Source of the DNA: Simiduia agarivorans SA1 = DSM 21679
GTDB lineage: Bacteria > Pseudomonadota > Gammaproteobacteria > Pseudomonadales > Cellvibrionaceae
Assembly: GCF_000305785.2 (NCBI RefSeq)
Contig: NC_018868.3
Span: forward strand, 1,226,001-1,290,000
Length of the DNA stretch: 64,000 nucleotides
Direction: 5' to 3'
The notes below the pieces were generated by a model. That model did not search any database. It worked only from the letters and a program-made list of their open reading frames with translations, and was not told the origin of the DNA. Shown here piece after piece: positions 10,559 through 19,592 of this stretch; the stretch's first letter is position 1, and each line of letters starts with the position of its first letter. The translations under genes and the position numbers were made by a program.

Positions 10559-11211
10559 TGACGGAACCCCGTATCGTGGTGCTGCTGTCCGGCAGCGGCA
10601 CCAACCTGCAGGCACTGATCGACGCTGAAGCAGGCGGTGAACTGGGCGGCAAAATCGTTGGCGTCATCAGCAACCGCCCTGGCGTCAAAGGCTTGCAGCG
10701 CGCTGAAGCGGCAGGCATTGACGCGCAATTGCTGGACCACACCGGCTTTAGCTCCCGGGACGCCTTCGATGCAGCGCTGCAGTCTTTGATTGACCAGTAT
10801 CGCCCCGACCTGGTGGTGCTGGCCGGCTTCATGCGGATTCTGACCCCGGCGTTCACAGAACACTACCAGGGCCGCATGCTCAACATTCATCCCTCGCTGC
10901 TGCCCAAATACCAAGGGCTGCACACGCACCAGCGCGCACTTGACGCCGGCGATGACTGTCACGGTGTCACCGTACACTTCGTCACGGCGGAACTGGATGG
11001 CGGACCCGCGGTCATACAAGCCATAGTGCCCATTATTGAGGGCGACACGGCAGAAAGCCTGTCAGCCAGGGTTCAGGTTCAGGAACATAAGATTTACCCC
11101 ATGGCGGTGCGTTGGTTTGCCGAGGGCAGACTGAAGTATCACCAGGGTAAAGCCTGGCTGGACGAGCAATCCCTTTCGGTTGAAGGCTTTCAAATAGACA
11201 CCCGTCACTGA
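10558..11211 (+). CDS. purN: Phosphoribosylglycinamide formyltransferase PurN
   Basis: This 217-residue enzyme transfers a formyl group from 10-formyl-tetrahydrofolate to GAR in the cytoplasm. It shows the P-loop-like SGSGTNLQALID at the N-terminus, GFMRIL, the catalytic asparagine and histidine region NIHPSLLPKYQGLHTH, and the late aspartate segment VHFVTAELDGGP. It is coupled to purM and followed 12 bp later by a DUF3108 gene, which is a common neighbour. Confidence 0.96.
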   Translation: MTEPRIVVLLSGSGTNLQALIDAEAGGELGGKIVGVISNRPGVKGLQRAEAAGIDAQLLDHTGFSSRDAFDAALQSLIDQYRPDLVVLAGFMRILTPAFTEHYQGRMLNIHPSLLPKYQGLHTHQRALDAGDDCHGVTVHFVTAELDGGPAVIQAIVPIIEGDTAESLSARVQVQEHKIYPMAVRWFAEGRLKYHQGKAWLDEQSLSVEGFQIDTRH

Positions 11212-11222
11212 CAGGAGTTGAT

Positions 11223-11993
11223 ATGACGCTGAAGCAACTCAGAGGGATAGTGTTACTGATTTGCCTTGGACCACTGGTGAGCCACGCGCAGCCAGTGGCA
11301 GATACCCCTATGGTCGCGCCTGCTGAAGCCCAACCGGTGTTTCAGCTGCCCAAACCCTTTAAAGCCATTTACAAAACCCGGCTCTATGGCATCAAGCTTA
11401 CTGCGACGCGCGAACTGGTGCAGCAGGAGGACGGACGCTGGTTCCTGCGTTTTGACATTGAGTCCTGGGTGGCCGGCCTGAAAGAACGTTCGCAATTTGA
11501 ATGGGGGCAGGACGGCAAGGCCTTCAGTCATCATTATGAATTTCATCGCACCGGCCTGGCGCCAGATCGCCATATGGTGGTGGATTTCAACTGGGAAAAA
11601 TACACCGCCACGAACACGCTCAACAAAGAGCCGCCCTGGACCATGGAGATCCCGGACGGTACGCTGGACAAACTCAATGCCACCATGCAGATTCGCGCAG
11701 ACCTGAAAAACGGCAACGATACGTTGGTCTACTCGGTGGCCGATGGTGGTAAATTAAAGAAATTCCGCTTTGCCATCGATCGCGAAGAAACCATCGACAC
11801 CCCGGTGGGCAAGCTCGAAACGGTGGTGGTCAAAACCCTGCGTAAAAACAAAAAACGCGAGACCTACAGCTACTTCGCCAAAGACTGGGACTATGTGTTG
11901 GTGCGCATCAGCCAAAAAGAACCCAACGGCGACAGCGCCACGGTCGATATCCAGCAAGGCTGGGTAGACGGCGAGCCCATTAAGGGCCGCTGA
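11223..11993 (+). CDS. DUF3108 periplasmic protein
   Basis: This 256-residue protein has a signal peptide ending near SHAQP and a mature all-beta domain starting PFKAIYKTRLYGIKLTATREL. It shows the DUF3108 pattern of alternating strands (FEWGQDGKAFSHHYEF, DFNWEKYTATN) and a late segment TVVVKTLRKNKKRETYSYFAKDWDYVLVRI (positions about 198-228). The family function is unknown. A ribosome binding site AGGAG precedes the ATG. Its position right after purN is a conserved arrangement in gammaproteobacteria. Confidence 0.83.
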   Translation: MTLKQLRGIVLLICLGPLVSHAQPVADTPMVAPAEAQPVFQLPKPFKAIYKTRLYGIKLTATRELVQQEDGRWFLRFDIESWVAGLKERSQFEWGQDGKAFSHHYEFHRTGLAPDRHMVVDFNWEKYTATNTLNKEPPWTMEIPDGTLDKLNATMQIRADLKNGNDTLVYSVADGGKLKKFRFAIDREETIDTPVGKLETVVVKTLRKNKKRETYSYFAKDWDYVLVRISQKEPNGDSATVDIQQGWVDGEPIKGR

Positions 11994-12040
11994 TTATTCA
12001 CGGGCGCAAGCCCTCATTCACCTGCAAAACAGGACTTCCC

Positions 12041-12529
12041 ATGAAGGTTACCGACAAAGCCGTAGTGAGCATCCACTACACCCTCACCAACGACGAGGGC
12101 GAAACCATCGACTCATCCGCAGGTCACGATCCGCTGGATTACATTCAGGGCGTGGGCAATATCATTCCGGGCCTTGAGCGCGCGCTGGCCGACAAAGCAG
12201 TGGGCGATAAACTCCAGGTAACTATCGAAGCGGTTGACGGTTACGGCGAATTCAATCCGGAGCTGGTGCAGGAATTGCCCCGCAGCATGTTTGAAGGCGT
12301 AGACAATATCGAAGTCGGCATGGCCTTCCACGCTCAGACCGCTGCCGGCACCCAGGTGGTGGAAGTGATGGAAGTGGATGGCGACACCGTGACCATCAAT
12401 GGCAACCACGCCCTGGCCGGTCAGCGTCTGCATTTTGATGTGGAAGTCACCGCGATCCGCGAAGCCACCGAAGACGAGCTCAGTCACGGCCACGTGCACA
12501 GTGCCGGCGGCTGCGGCCACGATCACTGA
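12041..12529 (+). CDS. slyD: FKBP-type peptidyl-prolyl isomerase SlyD
   Basis: This 162-residue cytoplasmic prolyl isomerase and chaperone opens with the FKBP strand VVSIHYTLTNDEGETID. The insert-in-flap domain spans about 70-130. It ends with a short histidine-rich tail (HGHVHSAGGCGHDH) that fits the SlyD nickel-binding tail, although it is much shorter than in E. coli. Metal binding is therefore likely but perhaps weaker. A hairpin follows. Confidence 0.92.
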   Translation: MKVTDKAVVSIHYTLTNDEGETIDSSAGHDPLDYIQGVGNIIPGLERALADKAVGDKLQVTIEAVDGYGEFNPELVQELPRSMFEGVDNIEVGMAFHAQTAAGTQVVEVMEVDGDTVTINGNHALAGQRLHFDVEVTAIREATEDELSHGHVHSAGGCGHDH

Positions 12530-12535
12530 TACACC

Positions 12536-12563
12536 TGCCTGAGGGACACACGCCCCTCAGGCA
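12536..12563 (+). terminator. Hairpin after slyD
   Basis: A perfect 10-bp stem (TGCCTGAGGG at 12536-12545 and its complement at 12554-12563) lies 7 bp after the slyD stop. There is no T run, so factor-independent termination is less certain. Confidence 0.6.
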
Positions 12564-12602
12564 TCCCCTCCCCTTCCAAACCGCCCACAAACTACCCACT
12601 TA

Positions 12603-12616
12603 TTGATCTCGGTCAT
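12603..12616 (+). promoter_or_regulatory. Candidate FNR/Anr-type site upstream of napE
   Basis: TTGATCTCGGTCAT matches the left half-site of the FNR consensus (TTGAT-N4-ATCAA) exactly and the right half loosely. It lies 82 bp before the napE start, in the only non-coding gap ahead of the nap genes. Anaerobic control of nap by FNR-type regulators is known in related bacteria. Here the assignment is an inference from one imperfect site. Confidence 0.35.
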
Positions 12617-12697
12617 TTTTTGGTCATACCTCCTTTGGTTTACTAGACTTAATCCAGCCGCCATGGCCCCAGCGGGTCAAAGCCAAAGGGAAGAATA

Positions 12698-12871
12698 ATG
12701 CCAAAGTATGAAGGACCGGAGACCCAAGCCCCCGTCTCCCGACGTGAAGAGCGCCACGCCTTTCTGGCGCTGGCCGTATTCGCCGCCCCTGTATTCGCCG
12801 TGGTTCTGGTTGCAGGCTACGGCTTTGTGGTCTGGATAAGCCAAATGCTGGCAGGGCCACCCAGTTACTGA
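12698..12871 (+). CDS. napE: Periplasmic nitrate reductase component NapE
   Basis: This 57-residue protein begins MPKYEGPETQAPVSRREERH and continues into one membrane span at about residues 22-48. The RREE-charged segment just before the span and the position as first gene of the nap cluster identify it as NapE, a small inner membrane protein of unclear role. The ATG has AGGGAAG upstream. It is followed 10 bp later by napF. Confidence 0.87.
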   Translation: MPKYEGPETQAPVSRREERHAFLALAVFAAPVFAVVLVAGYGFVVWISQMLAGPPSY

Positions 12872-12881
12872 GGTCGCCCGC

Positions 12882-13349
12882 ATGAATGCGCTGTCACGCC
12901 GCGCGCTTTTACGCGCCCGGCCTGAAAACCCGGCTCCACGCCTGCCCTGGTTGGCAGATGATGCCCTCAACCGATGCACCCGCTGCGGCGATTGCATCAA
13001 CGCCTGCGAGGAAGCCATTTTAATCAACGGCGACGGGGGCTTTCCGGCCATTGATTTCAACCTGGGCGGCTGCACTGCCTGCGGCGCCTGCGCCGACAGC
13101 TGCGCGCAGTCGGTGTTCGACCGGGCACTGCCGCTGTGGCCCCAACACGTGAACATTGGCGAGCAGTGCCTGGCGCGCAATGGCGTTTACTGCCAAAGCT
13201 GCCGCGATGGCTGCGGGCCGGCTGCCATCGCATTCGCACCAGCCCGGCCCATGCCGCAGCCGATGATCGATGCCAACGCCTGCACCCGTTGCGGCATGTG
13301 CATCGCCCTTTGCCCCGCCGACGCCATCAACTGGAGCCTGCCCGCATGA
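12882..13349 (+). CDS. napF: Ferredoxin-type protein NapF
   Basis: This 155-residue cytoplasmic iron-sulfur protein carries four cysteine clusters: C32/35/38/42, C64/67/70/74, a third at C104/107/111 with C96, and C134/137/140/144. It has no signal peptide, and the basic N-terminus LSRRALLRARP is typical of NapF. The family helps NapA acquire its cofactors before Tat export. The last ATG-containing codons overlap napD (ATGA), so translation is coupled. Confidence 0.92.
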   Translation: MNALSRRALLRARPENPAPRLPWLADDALNRCTRCGDCINACEEAILINGDGGFPAIDFNLGGCTACGACADSCAQSVFDRALPLWPQHVNIGEQCLARNGVYCQSCRDGCGPAAIAFAPARPMPQPMIDANACTRCGMCIALCPADAINWSLPA

Positions 13350-13651
13350 TTGCCACCGATGCCACATTGCATATCGCCAGCCTGATTGTGCAGTGTTTGC
13401 CTGCCGCTCAGGCGCCGCTGAAACTGTTAATTGAAAGTCACCCCGGCGCAGAAGTGGGCGCCGAAGCCAGCGGCAAGCTGGTGGTGGTGATTGAAGCCAC
13501 ACACACCCAACAGATCATGGATTTCATTGATCGGGTACAACTCGAAGCCGGCGTTTTGTCAGCCACGCTGGTGTATCACTGCGACGATGCCGAAGGCGAC
13601 GTCAGCCCCATTGACCCAAGTACACAGGAAGTCTGCTATGAAGCGCCGTGA
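13346..13651 (+). CDS. napD: NapA signal-peptide chaperone NapD
   Basis: This 101-residue cytoplasmic protein has a ferredoxin-like beta-alpha-beta fold with [11 protein letters not shown] at the N-terminus and [20 protein letters not shown] in the middle, as in the NapD family that binds the Tat signal of NapA and delays export until folding is complete. Its start overlaps the napF stop and its end overlaps the napA start by 14 bp, so chaperone and client are made together. Confidence 0.9.
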   Translation: MIATDATLHIASLIVQCLPAAQAPLKLLIESHPGAEVGAEASGKLVVVIEATHTQQIMDFIDRVQLEAGVLSATLVYHCDDAEGDVSPIDPSTQEVCYEAP

Positions 13652-16124
13652 ATTTATCAAAGCCCAGGCCCTGGCCACCGCTGCTGCCGCCGCCGGCATT
13701 CAGGTTCCTGCCGGCGCCGCCAATCTGGTGACCGATGCCAGTAAAACCCAGCTTACCTGGAACAAGGCGCCCTGCCGTTTTTGCGGCACCGGTTGCGGTG
13801 TCAATGTCGCCACCAAAGATGGCAAGGTGGTGGCGACCCATGGCGATATCCAGTCGCCCGTCAATCGCGGCCTGAATTGCGTAAAAGGCTACTTCCTGTC
13901 AAAAATCATGTACGGCAAGGATCGCCTCACCACCCCCATGCTCCGCAAATCCAACGGCAAATACGATAAAAATGGCGACTTCACGCCCGTATCCTGGGAC
14001 GAAGCCTTCGACATCATGGAAGAAAAATTCAAAGCGGCACTGAAAGAAAAAGGTCCGCAAGGTGTGGGCATGTTCGGCTCAGGGCAATGGACGGTGTGGG
14101 AAGGCTATGCTGCAGCCAAACTCTACAAAGCCGGCTTCCTGTCCAACAACATCGACCCCAATGCGCGCCACTGCATGGCCAGCGCCGTGGTCGGCTTCAT
14201 GCGCACCTTCGGGATCGACGAACCCATGGGCTGTTACGACGACTTTGAAGCGGCCGATGCGTTTGTACTCTGGGGCTCCAACATGGCGGAAATGCACCCC
14301 ATACTGTGGACCCGCATTACCGACCGCCGCCTGTCGCATCCGCACGTAAAAGTGGCCGTGCTCTCTACCTACGAACACCGCTCTTTTGAGCTGGCCGATA
14401 TACCCATGGTGTTTTCACCGCAAACGGATCTGGCCATCCTCAATTACATTGCCAATTACATCATCGAAAACGACAAGGTGAATTGGGACTTCGTCAATAA
14501 GCACACCAATTTCCGCCAGGGCACCACCGATATCGGTTACGGTCTGCGCCCCACCCACGAAAAAGAAAAGGCGGCAAAAAATCCCGGTAGCGGCGATTCC
14601 AAACCGATCACTTTTAAAGAGTTTGCCGGCTTCGTCAAAAAGTACGATCTGGACTACACCCACAAATTATCAGGCGTGCCCAAAAACCGGCTGCAGGAGC
14701 TGGCAAAACTCTACGCCGATCCCAATACCAAAGTCATGTCGCTCTGGACCATGGGCTTCAATCAACACACCCGAGGGGTCTGGGCCAATAATCTGGTGTA
14801 CAACATCCATTTGCTCACCGGAAAAATTTCTACACCGGGCAACAGCCCCTTCTCGCTCACCGGTCAGCCTTCGGCCTGCGGCACCGCGCGCGAAGTGGGC
14901 ACCTTTGCCCACCGCTTACCGGCGGACATGGTGGTCACCAACCCCGAGCACCGGGCCTTCTCGGAAAAGAAATGGAAACTCCCCAAAGGTCTGCTGCCGG
15001 ACTGGGTGGGCGCACACGCGGTATTGCAAAACCGCAAACTGAAAGACGGCGAAATCAACGCCTACTGGGTGCAGGTCAACAACAACATGCAGGCCGCCGC
15101 CAACATGATGGAAGAAGGTCTGCCCGGCTATCGCAACCCGAAAAACTTTATTGTAGTGAGCGACGCCTATCCAACGGTTACCGCACAGGCTGCCGACCTG
15201 ATTTTGCCTACCGCCATGTGGGTTGAAAAAGAAGGGGCTTACGGCAACGCCGAACGTCGAACTCAATTCTGGCATCAACTGGTTGACGCGCCGGGCGAGG
15301 CGAAATCGGACTTGTGGCAGTTAATGGAATTTTCCAAGCGCTTCACCACCGATGAAGTCTGGCCTGCCGACATACTCAAAAAGAACCCGGGCTACAAAAA
15401 CAAGTCTCTGTTTGACGTGCTATTTGCCAATGGTCAGGTCAACAAATACCCGAACGCGGATATCGCTGAAGGTTTCTCCAATCACGAATCGGAAGCCTTT
15501 GGCTTTTACGTGCAGAAAGGACTGTTCGAGGAATACGCCAGCTTCGGCCGGGGCAAAGCGCACGACCTGGATGCCTTCGACAACTACCACAACAACCGGG
15601 GTCTGCGTTGGCCCGTGGTGGACGGCAAGGAAACCCTCTGGCGGTTCCGTGAAGGCTCGGACCCCTATGTGAAAAAAGGCAAAGGCTTTGAGTTTTACGG
15701 TAAACCCGATGGCAAGGCAGTCATCTTCGCCCTGCCCTACGAGCCCGCTGCCGAAAGCCCCGACAAAGACTATGACCTGTGGCTGTCTACCGGACGCGTA
15801 CTGGAACACTGGCATTCAGGCTCCATGACCCGGCGCGTGCCGGAACTGCACAAGAGCTACCCCAACGCCCAGGTGTTCATGCACCCTGACGACGCCAAAG
15901 ACCGGGGCTTGCGCCGGGGCGATCAGGTCAGAGTCAAATCCCGACGCGGTGAAATTCTCACCCGGGTGGAAACCCGTGGCCGCAACAAGCCGCCACGCGG
16001 GCTGGTGTTTGTGCCCTGGTTTGATTCCAGCCAGCTGATCAATAAAGTCACCCTGGACGCCACGGATCCCTTATCAAAAGAAACGGATTTCAAAAAGTGC
16101 GCCGTTAAAGTGGAAAAGGCCTGA
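13638..16124 (+). CDS. napA: Periplasmic nitrate reductase catalytic subunit NapA
   Basis: This is an 828-residue molybdopterin enzyme that reduces nitrate to nitrite in the periplasm. The N-terminus has a Tat signal (KRREFIK followed by an alanine-rich span). A 4Fe-4S site comes from C46, C49, C53 and C81 (CX2CX3CX27C). C179 in NARHCMAS is the molybdenum ligand that distinguishes Nap. The start at 13638 is chosen because it puts the twin arginines at residues 3-4, whereas the open frame reaches further upstream inside napD. Confidence 0.97.
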   Translation: MKRREFIKAQALATAAAAAGIQVPAGAANLVTDASKTQLTWNKAPCRFCGTGCGVNVATKDGKVVATHGDIQSPVNRGLNCVKGYFLSKIMYGKDRLTTPMLRKSNGKYDKNGDFTPVSWDEAFDIMEEKFKAALKEKGPQGVGMFGSGQWTVWEGYAAAKLYKAGFLSNNIDPNARHCMASAVVGFMRTFGIDEPMGCYDDFEAADAFVLWGSNMAEMHPILWTRITDRRLSHPHVKVAVLSTYEHRSFELADIPMVFSPQTDLAILNYIANYIIENDKVNWDFVNKHTNFRQGTTDIGYGLRPTHEKEKAAKNPGSGDSKPITFKEFAGFVKKYDLDYTHKLSGVPKNRLQELAKLYADPNTKVMSLWTMGFNQHTRGVWANNLVYNIHLLTGKISTPGNSPFSLTGQPSACGTAREVGTFAHRLPADMVVTNPEHRAFSEKKWKLPKGLLPDWVGAHAVLQNRKLKDGEINAYWVQVNNNMQAAANMMEEGLPGYRNPKNFIVVSDAYPTVTAQAADLILPTAMWVEKEGAYGNAERRTQFWHQLVDAPGEAKSDLWQLMEFSKRFTTDEVWPADILKKNPGYKNKSLFDVLFANGQVNKYPNADIAEGFSNHESEAFGFYVQKGLFEEYASFGRGKAHDLDAFDNYHNNRGLRWPVVDGKETLWRFREGSDPYVKKGKGFEFYGKPDGKAVIFALPYEPAAESPDKDYDLWLSTGRVLEHWHSGSMTRRVPELHKSYPNAQVFMHPDDAKDRGLRRGDQVRVKSRRGEILTRVETRGRNKPPRGLVFVPWFDSSQLINKVTLDATDPLSKETDFKKCAVKVEKA

Positions 16125-16134
16125 GGAGAGCATC

Positions 16135-16587
16135 ATGAATAAACTGATTTGCTGCGCACTACTGAGTCTCGGCTGCCTGGCCACCCCCGTTGCACTGCAG
16201 GCCGACGACAACATTGCCACCACCCGCAATTACTCACTGGCCACAGACCCCGAGCCGCCACGGATGCCCAATGTGATTAATAACGATCAAAAACAGGCGC
16301 GTAGCTACCCCATGCAGCCACCGACGATCCCACACAAAATCGACAATTACCAGGTGGATATCAATACCAACAAATGCCTGAGCTGCCACAAGCGTTCGCG
16401 CACCGGTGAATCGCAAGCGCCCATGGTCAGCGTCACTCACTTCATGGACAGAGACGGAAACTTCCTGGCCGAAATATCACCCCGGCGCTATTTCTGCGAA
16501 CAATGCCATGTGGTGCAGACCGACGCAAAAGTACTGGTGGATTCGGACTTTGTGGACATGTACGAACTGATTGAGAAAGGTCGCTAG
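16135..16587 (+). CDS. napB: Diheme cytochrome c subunit NapB
   Basis: This 150-residue periplasmic electron-transfer subunit has a signal peptide ending near LQADD and two heme c motifs, CLSCH at 81-85 and CEQCH at 121-125. It passes electrons from NapC to NapA. AGGAGAG precedes the ATG and the napA stop is 10 bp upstream. It is normal in length and layout for NapB. Confidence 0.95.
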   Translation: MNKLICCALLSLGCLATPVALQADDNIATTRNYSLATDPEPPRMPNVINNDQKQARSYPMQPPTIPHKIDNYQVDINTNKCLSCHKRSRTGESQAPMVSVTHFMDRDGNFLAEISPRRYFCEQCHVVQTDAKVLVDSDFVDMYELIEKGR

Positions 16588-16595
16588 GAGGCGAA

Positions 16596-17183
16596 ATGCT
16601 ACAGAGAATCAAGCGTTTCTGGTACGTCATCCGGCGCCCCAGCGTGCACTACAGTTTAGGCGCGCTGACACTGGGCGGCTTTCTCATGGGCATCATATTC
16701 TGGGGCGGATTCAACACCGCCATGGAATTCACCAATACCGAGACATTCTGCACCGGCTGCCACGAGATGCGTGAAAACGTTTACGCCGAGCTGCAAAATA
16801 CCATCCACTTTTCCAATCGCTCCGGCGTGCGGGCAAAATGCTCTGATTGCCATGTGCCACACGACTGGACCTACAAGATCGCGCGTAAAATGCAGGCATC
16901 GAAAGAAGTCTGGGGCAAAATATTCGGCACCATCAATACCCGGGAGAAGTTCCTGGAAAAACGCCGCGAGCTGGCCGAGCACGAATGGGCGAGGCTGAAA
17001 GCAAACAATTCACTGGAATGCCGCAATTGTCACGAATTTGACTACATGGATTTTACCCGCCAATCCAAACGGGCTGCCGACATGCATTCAACCGCATTGG
17101 CCAGCGGCGAAAAAACCTGCATTGACTGCCACAAAGGCATCGCGCACGAACTGCCGGATATGAGTGGGGTTGAGGGTTGGTAG
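16596..17183 (+). CDS. napC: Membrane-anchored tetraheme cytochrome NapC
   Basis: This 195-residue quinol dehydrogenase of the NapC/NirT family has one N-terminal membrane anchor (about residues 19-40) and four heme motifs: CTGCH (52-56), CSDCH (82-86), CRNCH (142-146) and CIDCH (175-179). It takes electrons from menaquinol or ubiquinol and hands them to NapB. It is the last gene of napEFDABC. napG, napH and napK are absent, so NapC is the sole visible quinol route. Confidence 0.95.
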   Translation: MLQRIKRFWYVIRRPSVHYSLGALTLGGFLMGIIFWGGFNTAMEFTNTETFCTGCHEMRENVYAELQNTIHFSNRSGVRAKCSDCHVPHDWTYKIARKMQASKEVWGKIFGTINTREKFLEKRRELAEHEWARLKANNSLECRNCHEFDYMDFTRQSKRAADMHSTALASGEKTCIDCHKGIAHELPDMSGVEGW

Positions 17184-17185
17184 GA

Positions 17186-17223
17186 TTTCTAGTTTCTAGT
17201 TACTAATAACTAGAAACTAGAAA
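17186..17223. terminator. Perfect AT-rich inverted repeat between napC and lptG
   Basis: TTTCTAGTTTCTAGTTA (17186-17202) is exactly mirrored by its complement at 17207-17223 across a CTAA loop. Each arm itself contains TTTCTAG twice. It sits between convergent genes, 2 bp past the napC stop and 9 bp before the lptG stop, so a two-way terminator is the simplest reading. It lacks the GC-rich stem usual here. Confidence 0.6.
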
Positions 17224-17232
17224 CTGTTTCTA

Positions 17233-18297
17233 TCATCGCGTACGCGACAACAACCAGGCGCCAATCAGGAAACATATCCCGATCGGGATCATCACGGCTA
17301 CAAAAGGTGAAAAGCCAAACACCAGACTCGCGGGCCCGAGCAACTCCTGACTCATGCGGAACACAATCGCCACGATCACGCCGGTAAATACCCGATAGCC
17401 CATGGTGACCTCCCGCAAAGGCCCGAAAATAAAACTGATGGCAATCAACACGAGGCCCGCCGTCGCCAATGGCTGCAGTGTTTTGTGCCAGAACGCCAGC
17501 CAATAGGCAGCGCTTTTCTGTTCGTGTTGATCCAGGTAGCGGGCGTATTCAAACAGGGTCTGGATGGCCAGCGTACGCGGTGGCATCACCAGCACATTGA
17601 CCAGATCGGGCGACAGGTTAGTATCCCAGCGACGGGTCAGAAAATCGCTGGTGGTGAGCGTTTCGCCCTGATCGAAATGAGTGATCACACCTTGTTCCTC
17701 TAGCCAGTGATCGCCCTGAAACGTCGCCTGCTGAGAAAAGCTTGCGCTGATGAGTTCATGATTGTCGTCATACAGATAACGCGACACACCCAACAGTTTT
17801 CCGTTCGGCATCACCACATTGAAATGCAGAAACTCATCACCTTCCCGACTCCACAAACCCATCTGGCCGTCCAGATTGACTTTGTTGCCCTTTTTTACGG
17901 CCTTGTGGCTGGACGCCATTTGATCGGTGTGGGGCGTCACGTACTCACCCAGTGCGGCGCCAGCGAGAATCAGAACAAACACGGGCTTCATGACCGACCA
18001 GGCAATGCGCCCCACACTCACCCCGGCCGCCCGCATTATCACCAGTTCACTGGTGGCGGCCAATTGGCCGAGACCGATGAGGCAACCCGTCAAAGCCGCG
18101 AGCGGCAGTGTATTGTAAATCCGGGTGGGCAGCGTCAACGCCACATACATCATGGCGTCCCGAAAGGTATAGGTCCCTTTCATTTCGTCGATTTCATCCA
18201 CCACCGCGGCGATCACATCGAGCGACAAAATCACCAGAAACACCACCAGAATGGCGCCAAAGACCGAACGGCCAATGTATTGGTCGAGCTTACGCAT
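17233..18297 (-). CDS. lptG: LPS export ABC transporter permease LptG
   Basis: This 354-residue inner membrane subunit of the LptB2FG transporter drives lipopolysaccharide from the inner membrane toward LptC and LptA. Three membrane segments lie near the N-terminus and three near the C-terminus, around a periplasmic beta-jellyroll domain. The start MRKLDQYIGRSV is typical. The ATG at 18297 overlaps the lptF end by 8 bp. The frame continues up to 18324 inside lptF, which I consider too long. Confidence 0.94.
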   Translation of the reverse strand: MRKLDQYIGRSVFGAILVVFLVILSLDVIAAVVDEIDEMKGTYTFRDAMMYVALTLPTRIYNTLPLAALTGCLIGLGQLAATSELVIMRAAGVSVGRIAWSVMKPVFVLILAGAALGEYVTPHTDQMASSHKAVKKGNKVNLDGQMGLWSREGDEFLHFNVVMPNGKLLGVSRYLYDDNHELISASFSQQATFQGDHWLEEQGVITHFDQGETLTTSDFLTRRWDTNLSPDLVNVLVMPPRTLAIQTLFEYARYLDQHEQKSAAYWLAFWHKTLQPLATAGLVLIAISFIFGPLREVTMGYRVFTGVIVAIVFRMSQELLGPASLVFGFSPFVAVMIPIGICFLIGAWLLSRTR

Positions 18298-19420
18298 GGC
18301 CGGCCTCCTGGCTGCTGCTCGCAACCGGACGCTTCAACCAGCGGCGCAAATTGGCCCAGTTGAACATCACCAACGCCAACAGGAAAAACGCCAGATGAAC
18401 CACCCACAAACCCAGCGCCGGATCGAGTTTTCCTGCCTTCACCTGATCCCTGGCCGCATTCAGCACCACCAGATAGACAATGTACAGAAAGATTGCCGGG
18501 ATCATGCCGAGGTAACGGCCCTGACGGGGATTAGTGCGCGATAAGGGTATCGCCAGAAAACAGACGATAATAACGAGCAACGGCAGACTGAGCCGCCACT
18601 GCAAGCCGGAAATATGAATGGGCTTATCGGAACTCAGCAAGGTCGCCGTTGGTTCCGCTTCCACCTTGTAGCGCGCCTTCACTTTGGGCAGGCTGGTTTG
18701 CATCAACTGGCCGAAGGTATCAAAGGTCACTTCCTGATAGTTGGGCAAACCGGGGATGCCGGAATAGCGACGGCCCTCTTCGAGCACGAAGTAACGCCGC
18801 TTGTGTTCAGGGTCAAACAGCTGCAGCGCGCTGTCTGCCCTGACCACCGCCGATTCATCACCGGTCACCACCGTGCCGGGACTGATGTCGGCGATAAACA
18901 CTTCGGTCAGGCGGTCCCGGTTTTTGCTGATTTTTTCCGTGTAAAAAGTGGCCTTGCCGCCGTTCATCGGCTGAAATTGTTCGGGCAACAACAAGTCGAA
19001 CTCTCCGCGCGACTTTTGCGCTGCCAGCAAGTCCTCTACCGCAGCCACCCCTTTGGGCGCCAGCACCAGACTCAGATAGGCCACCACGAGAATAATCGGC
19101 AGCACGGCCAACAAGGTGTAGCCCAACAGTCGCCGCTGACTCAGGCCGCAGGCCGACAGCACCACCATTTCACTTTCTACATACAAGCGGCCATACACCA
19201 GCATGACGCCGATGAAGGTGCCCAGCGGCAGGATCAATTCGAGAAAACCGGGTAACCGGTAGGCCATGATCACCAGCAAGGCCGTGGGCGATAAATCCCC
19301 GGCTGCTGCTTCGGCGAGGTACCTGACAAAGGTGCCACTCATGAATATCAGCAGCAACACGCCACACACGGCCACCAACGTGAGCAATATCTCACGCGCT
19401 AAATAACGGAATATAATCAA
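18290..19420 (-). CDS. lptF: LPS export ABC transporter permease LptF
   Basis: This 376-residue partner of LptG has the same 3+3 membrane layout with a central periplasmic domain. The N-terminus MIIFRYLAREILLTLVAVCG and the ESEMVVLSACGLSQRRLL coupling segment fit LptF. The gene precedes and overlaps lptG and is divergent from pepA, an arrangement conserved in gammaproteobacteria. It is essential for outer membrane assembly in related species. Confidence 0.94.
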   Translation of the reverse strand: MIIFRYLAREILLTLVAVCGVLLLIFMSGTFVRYLAEAAAGDLSPTALLVIMAYRLPGFLELILPLGTFIGVMLVYGRLYVESEMVVLSACGLSQRRLLGYTLLAVLPIILVVAYLSLVLAPKGVAAVEDLLAAQKSRGEFDLLLPEQFQPMNGGKATFYTEKISKNRDRLTEVFIADISPGTVVTGDESAVVRADSALQLFDPEHKRRYFVLEEGRRYSGIPGLPNYQEVTFDTFGQLMQTSLPKVKARYKVEAEPTATLLSSDKPIHISGLQWRLSLPLLVIIVCFLAIPLSRTNPRQGRYLGMIPAIFLYIVYLVVLNAARDQVKAGKLDPALGLWVVHLAFFLLALVMFNWANLRRWLKRPVASSSQEAGHA

Positions 19421-19592
19421 TGAACGCTCTCGCTCACTCTGGGCCTGATCGGACTGCGCTACGGGCAGGAAATTGTCGCCACGGGCAGCCCTTCGGCACA
19501 GGCTCTGTTAAACTCACCAGCAATGCGGGCATTATCCCCAATTGGATAGCCCTTGTCTGTACAGAGACACCAATTCAAGGAATACCGACACC

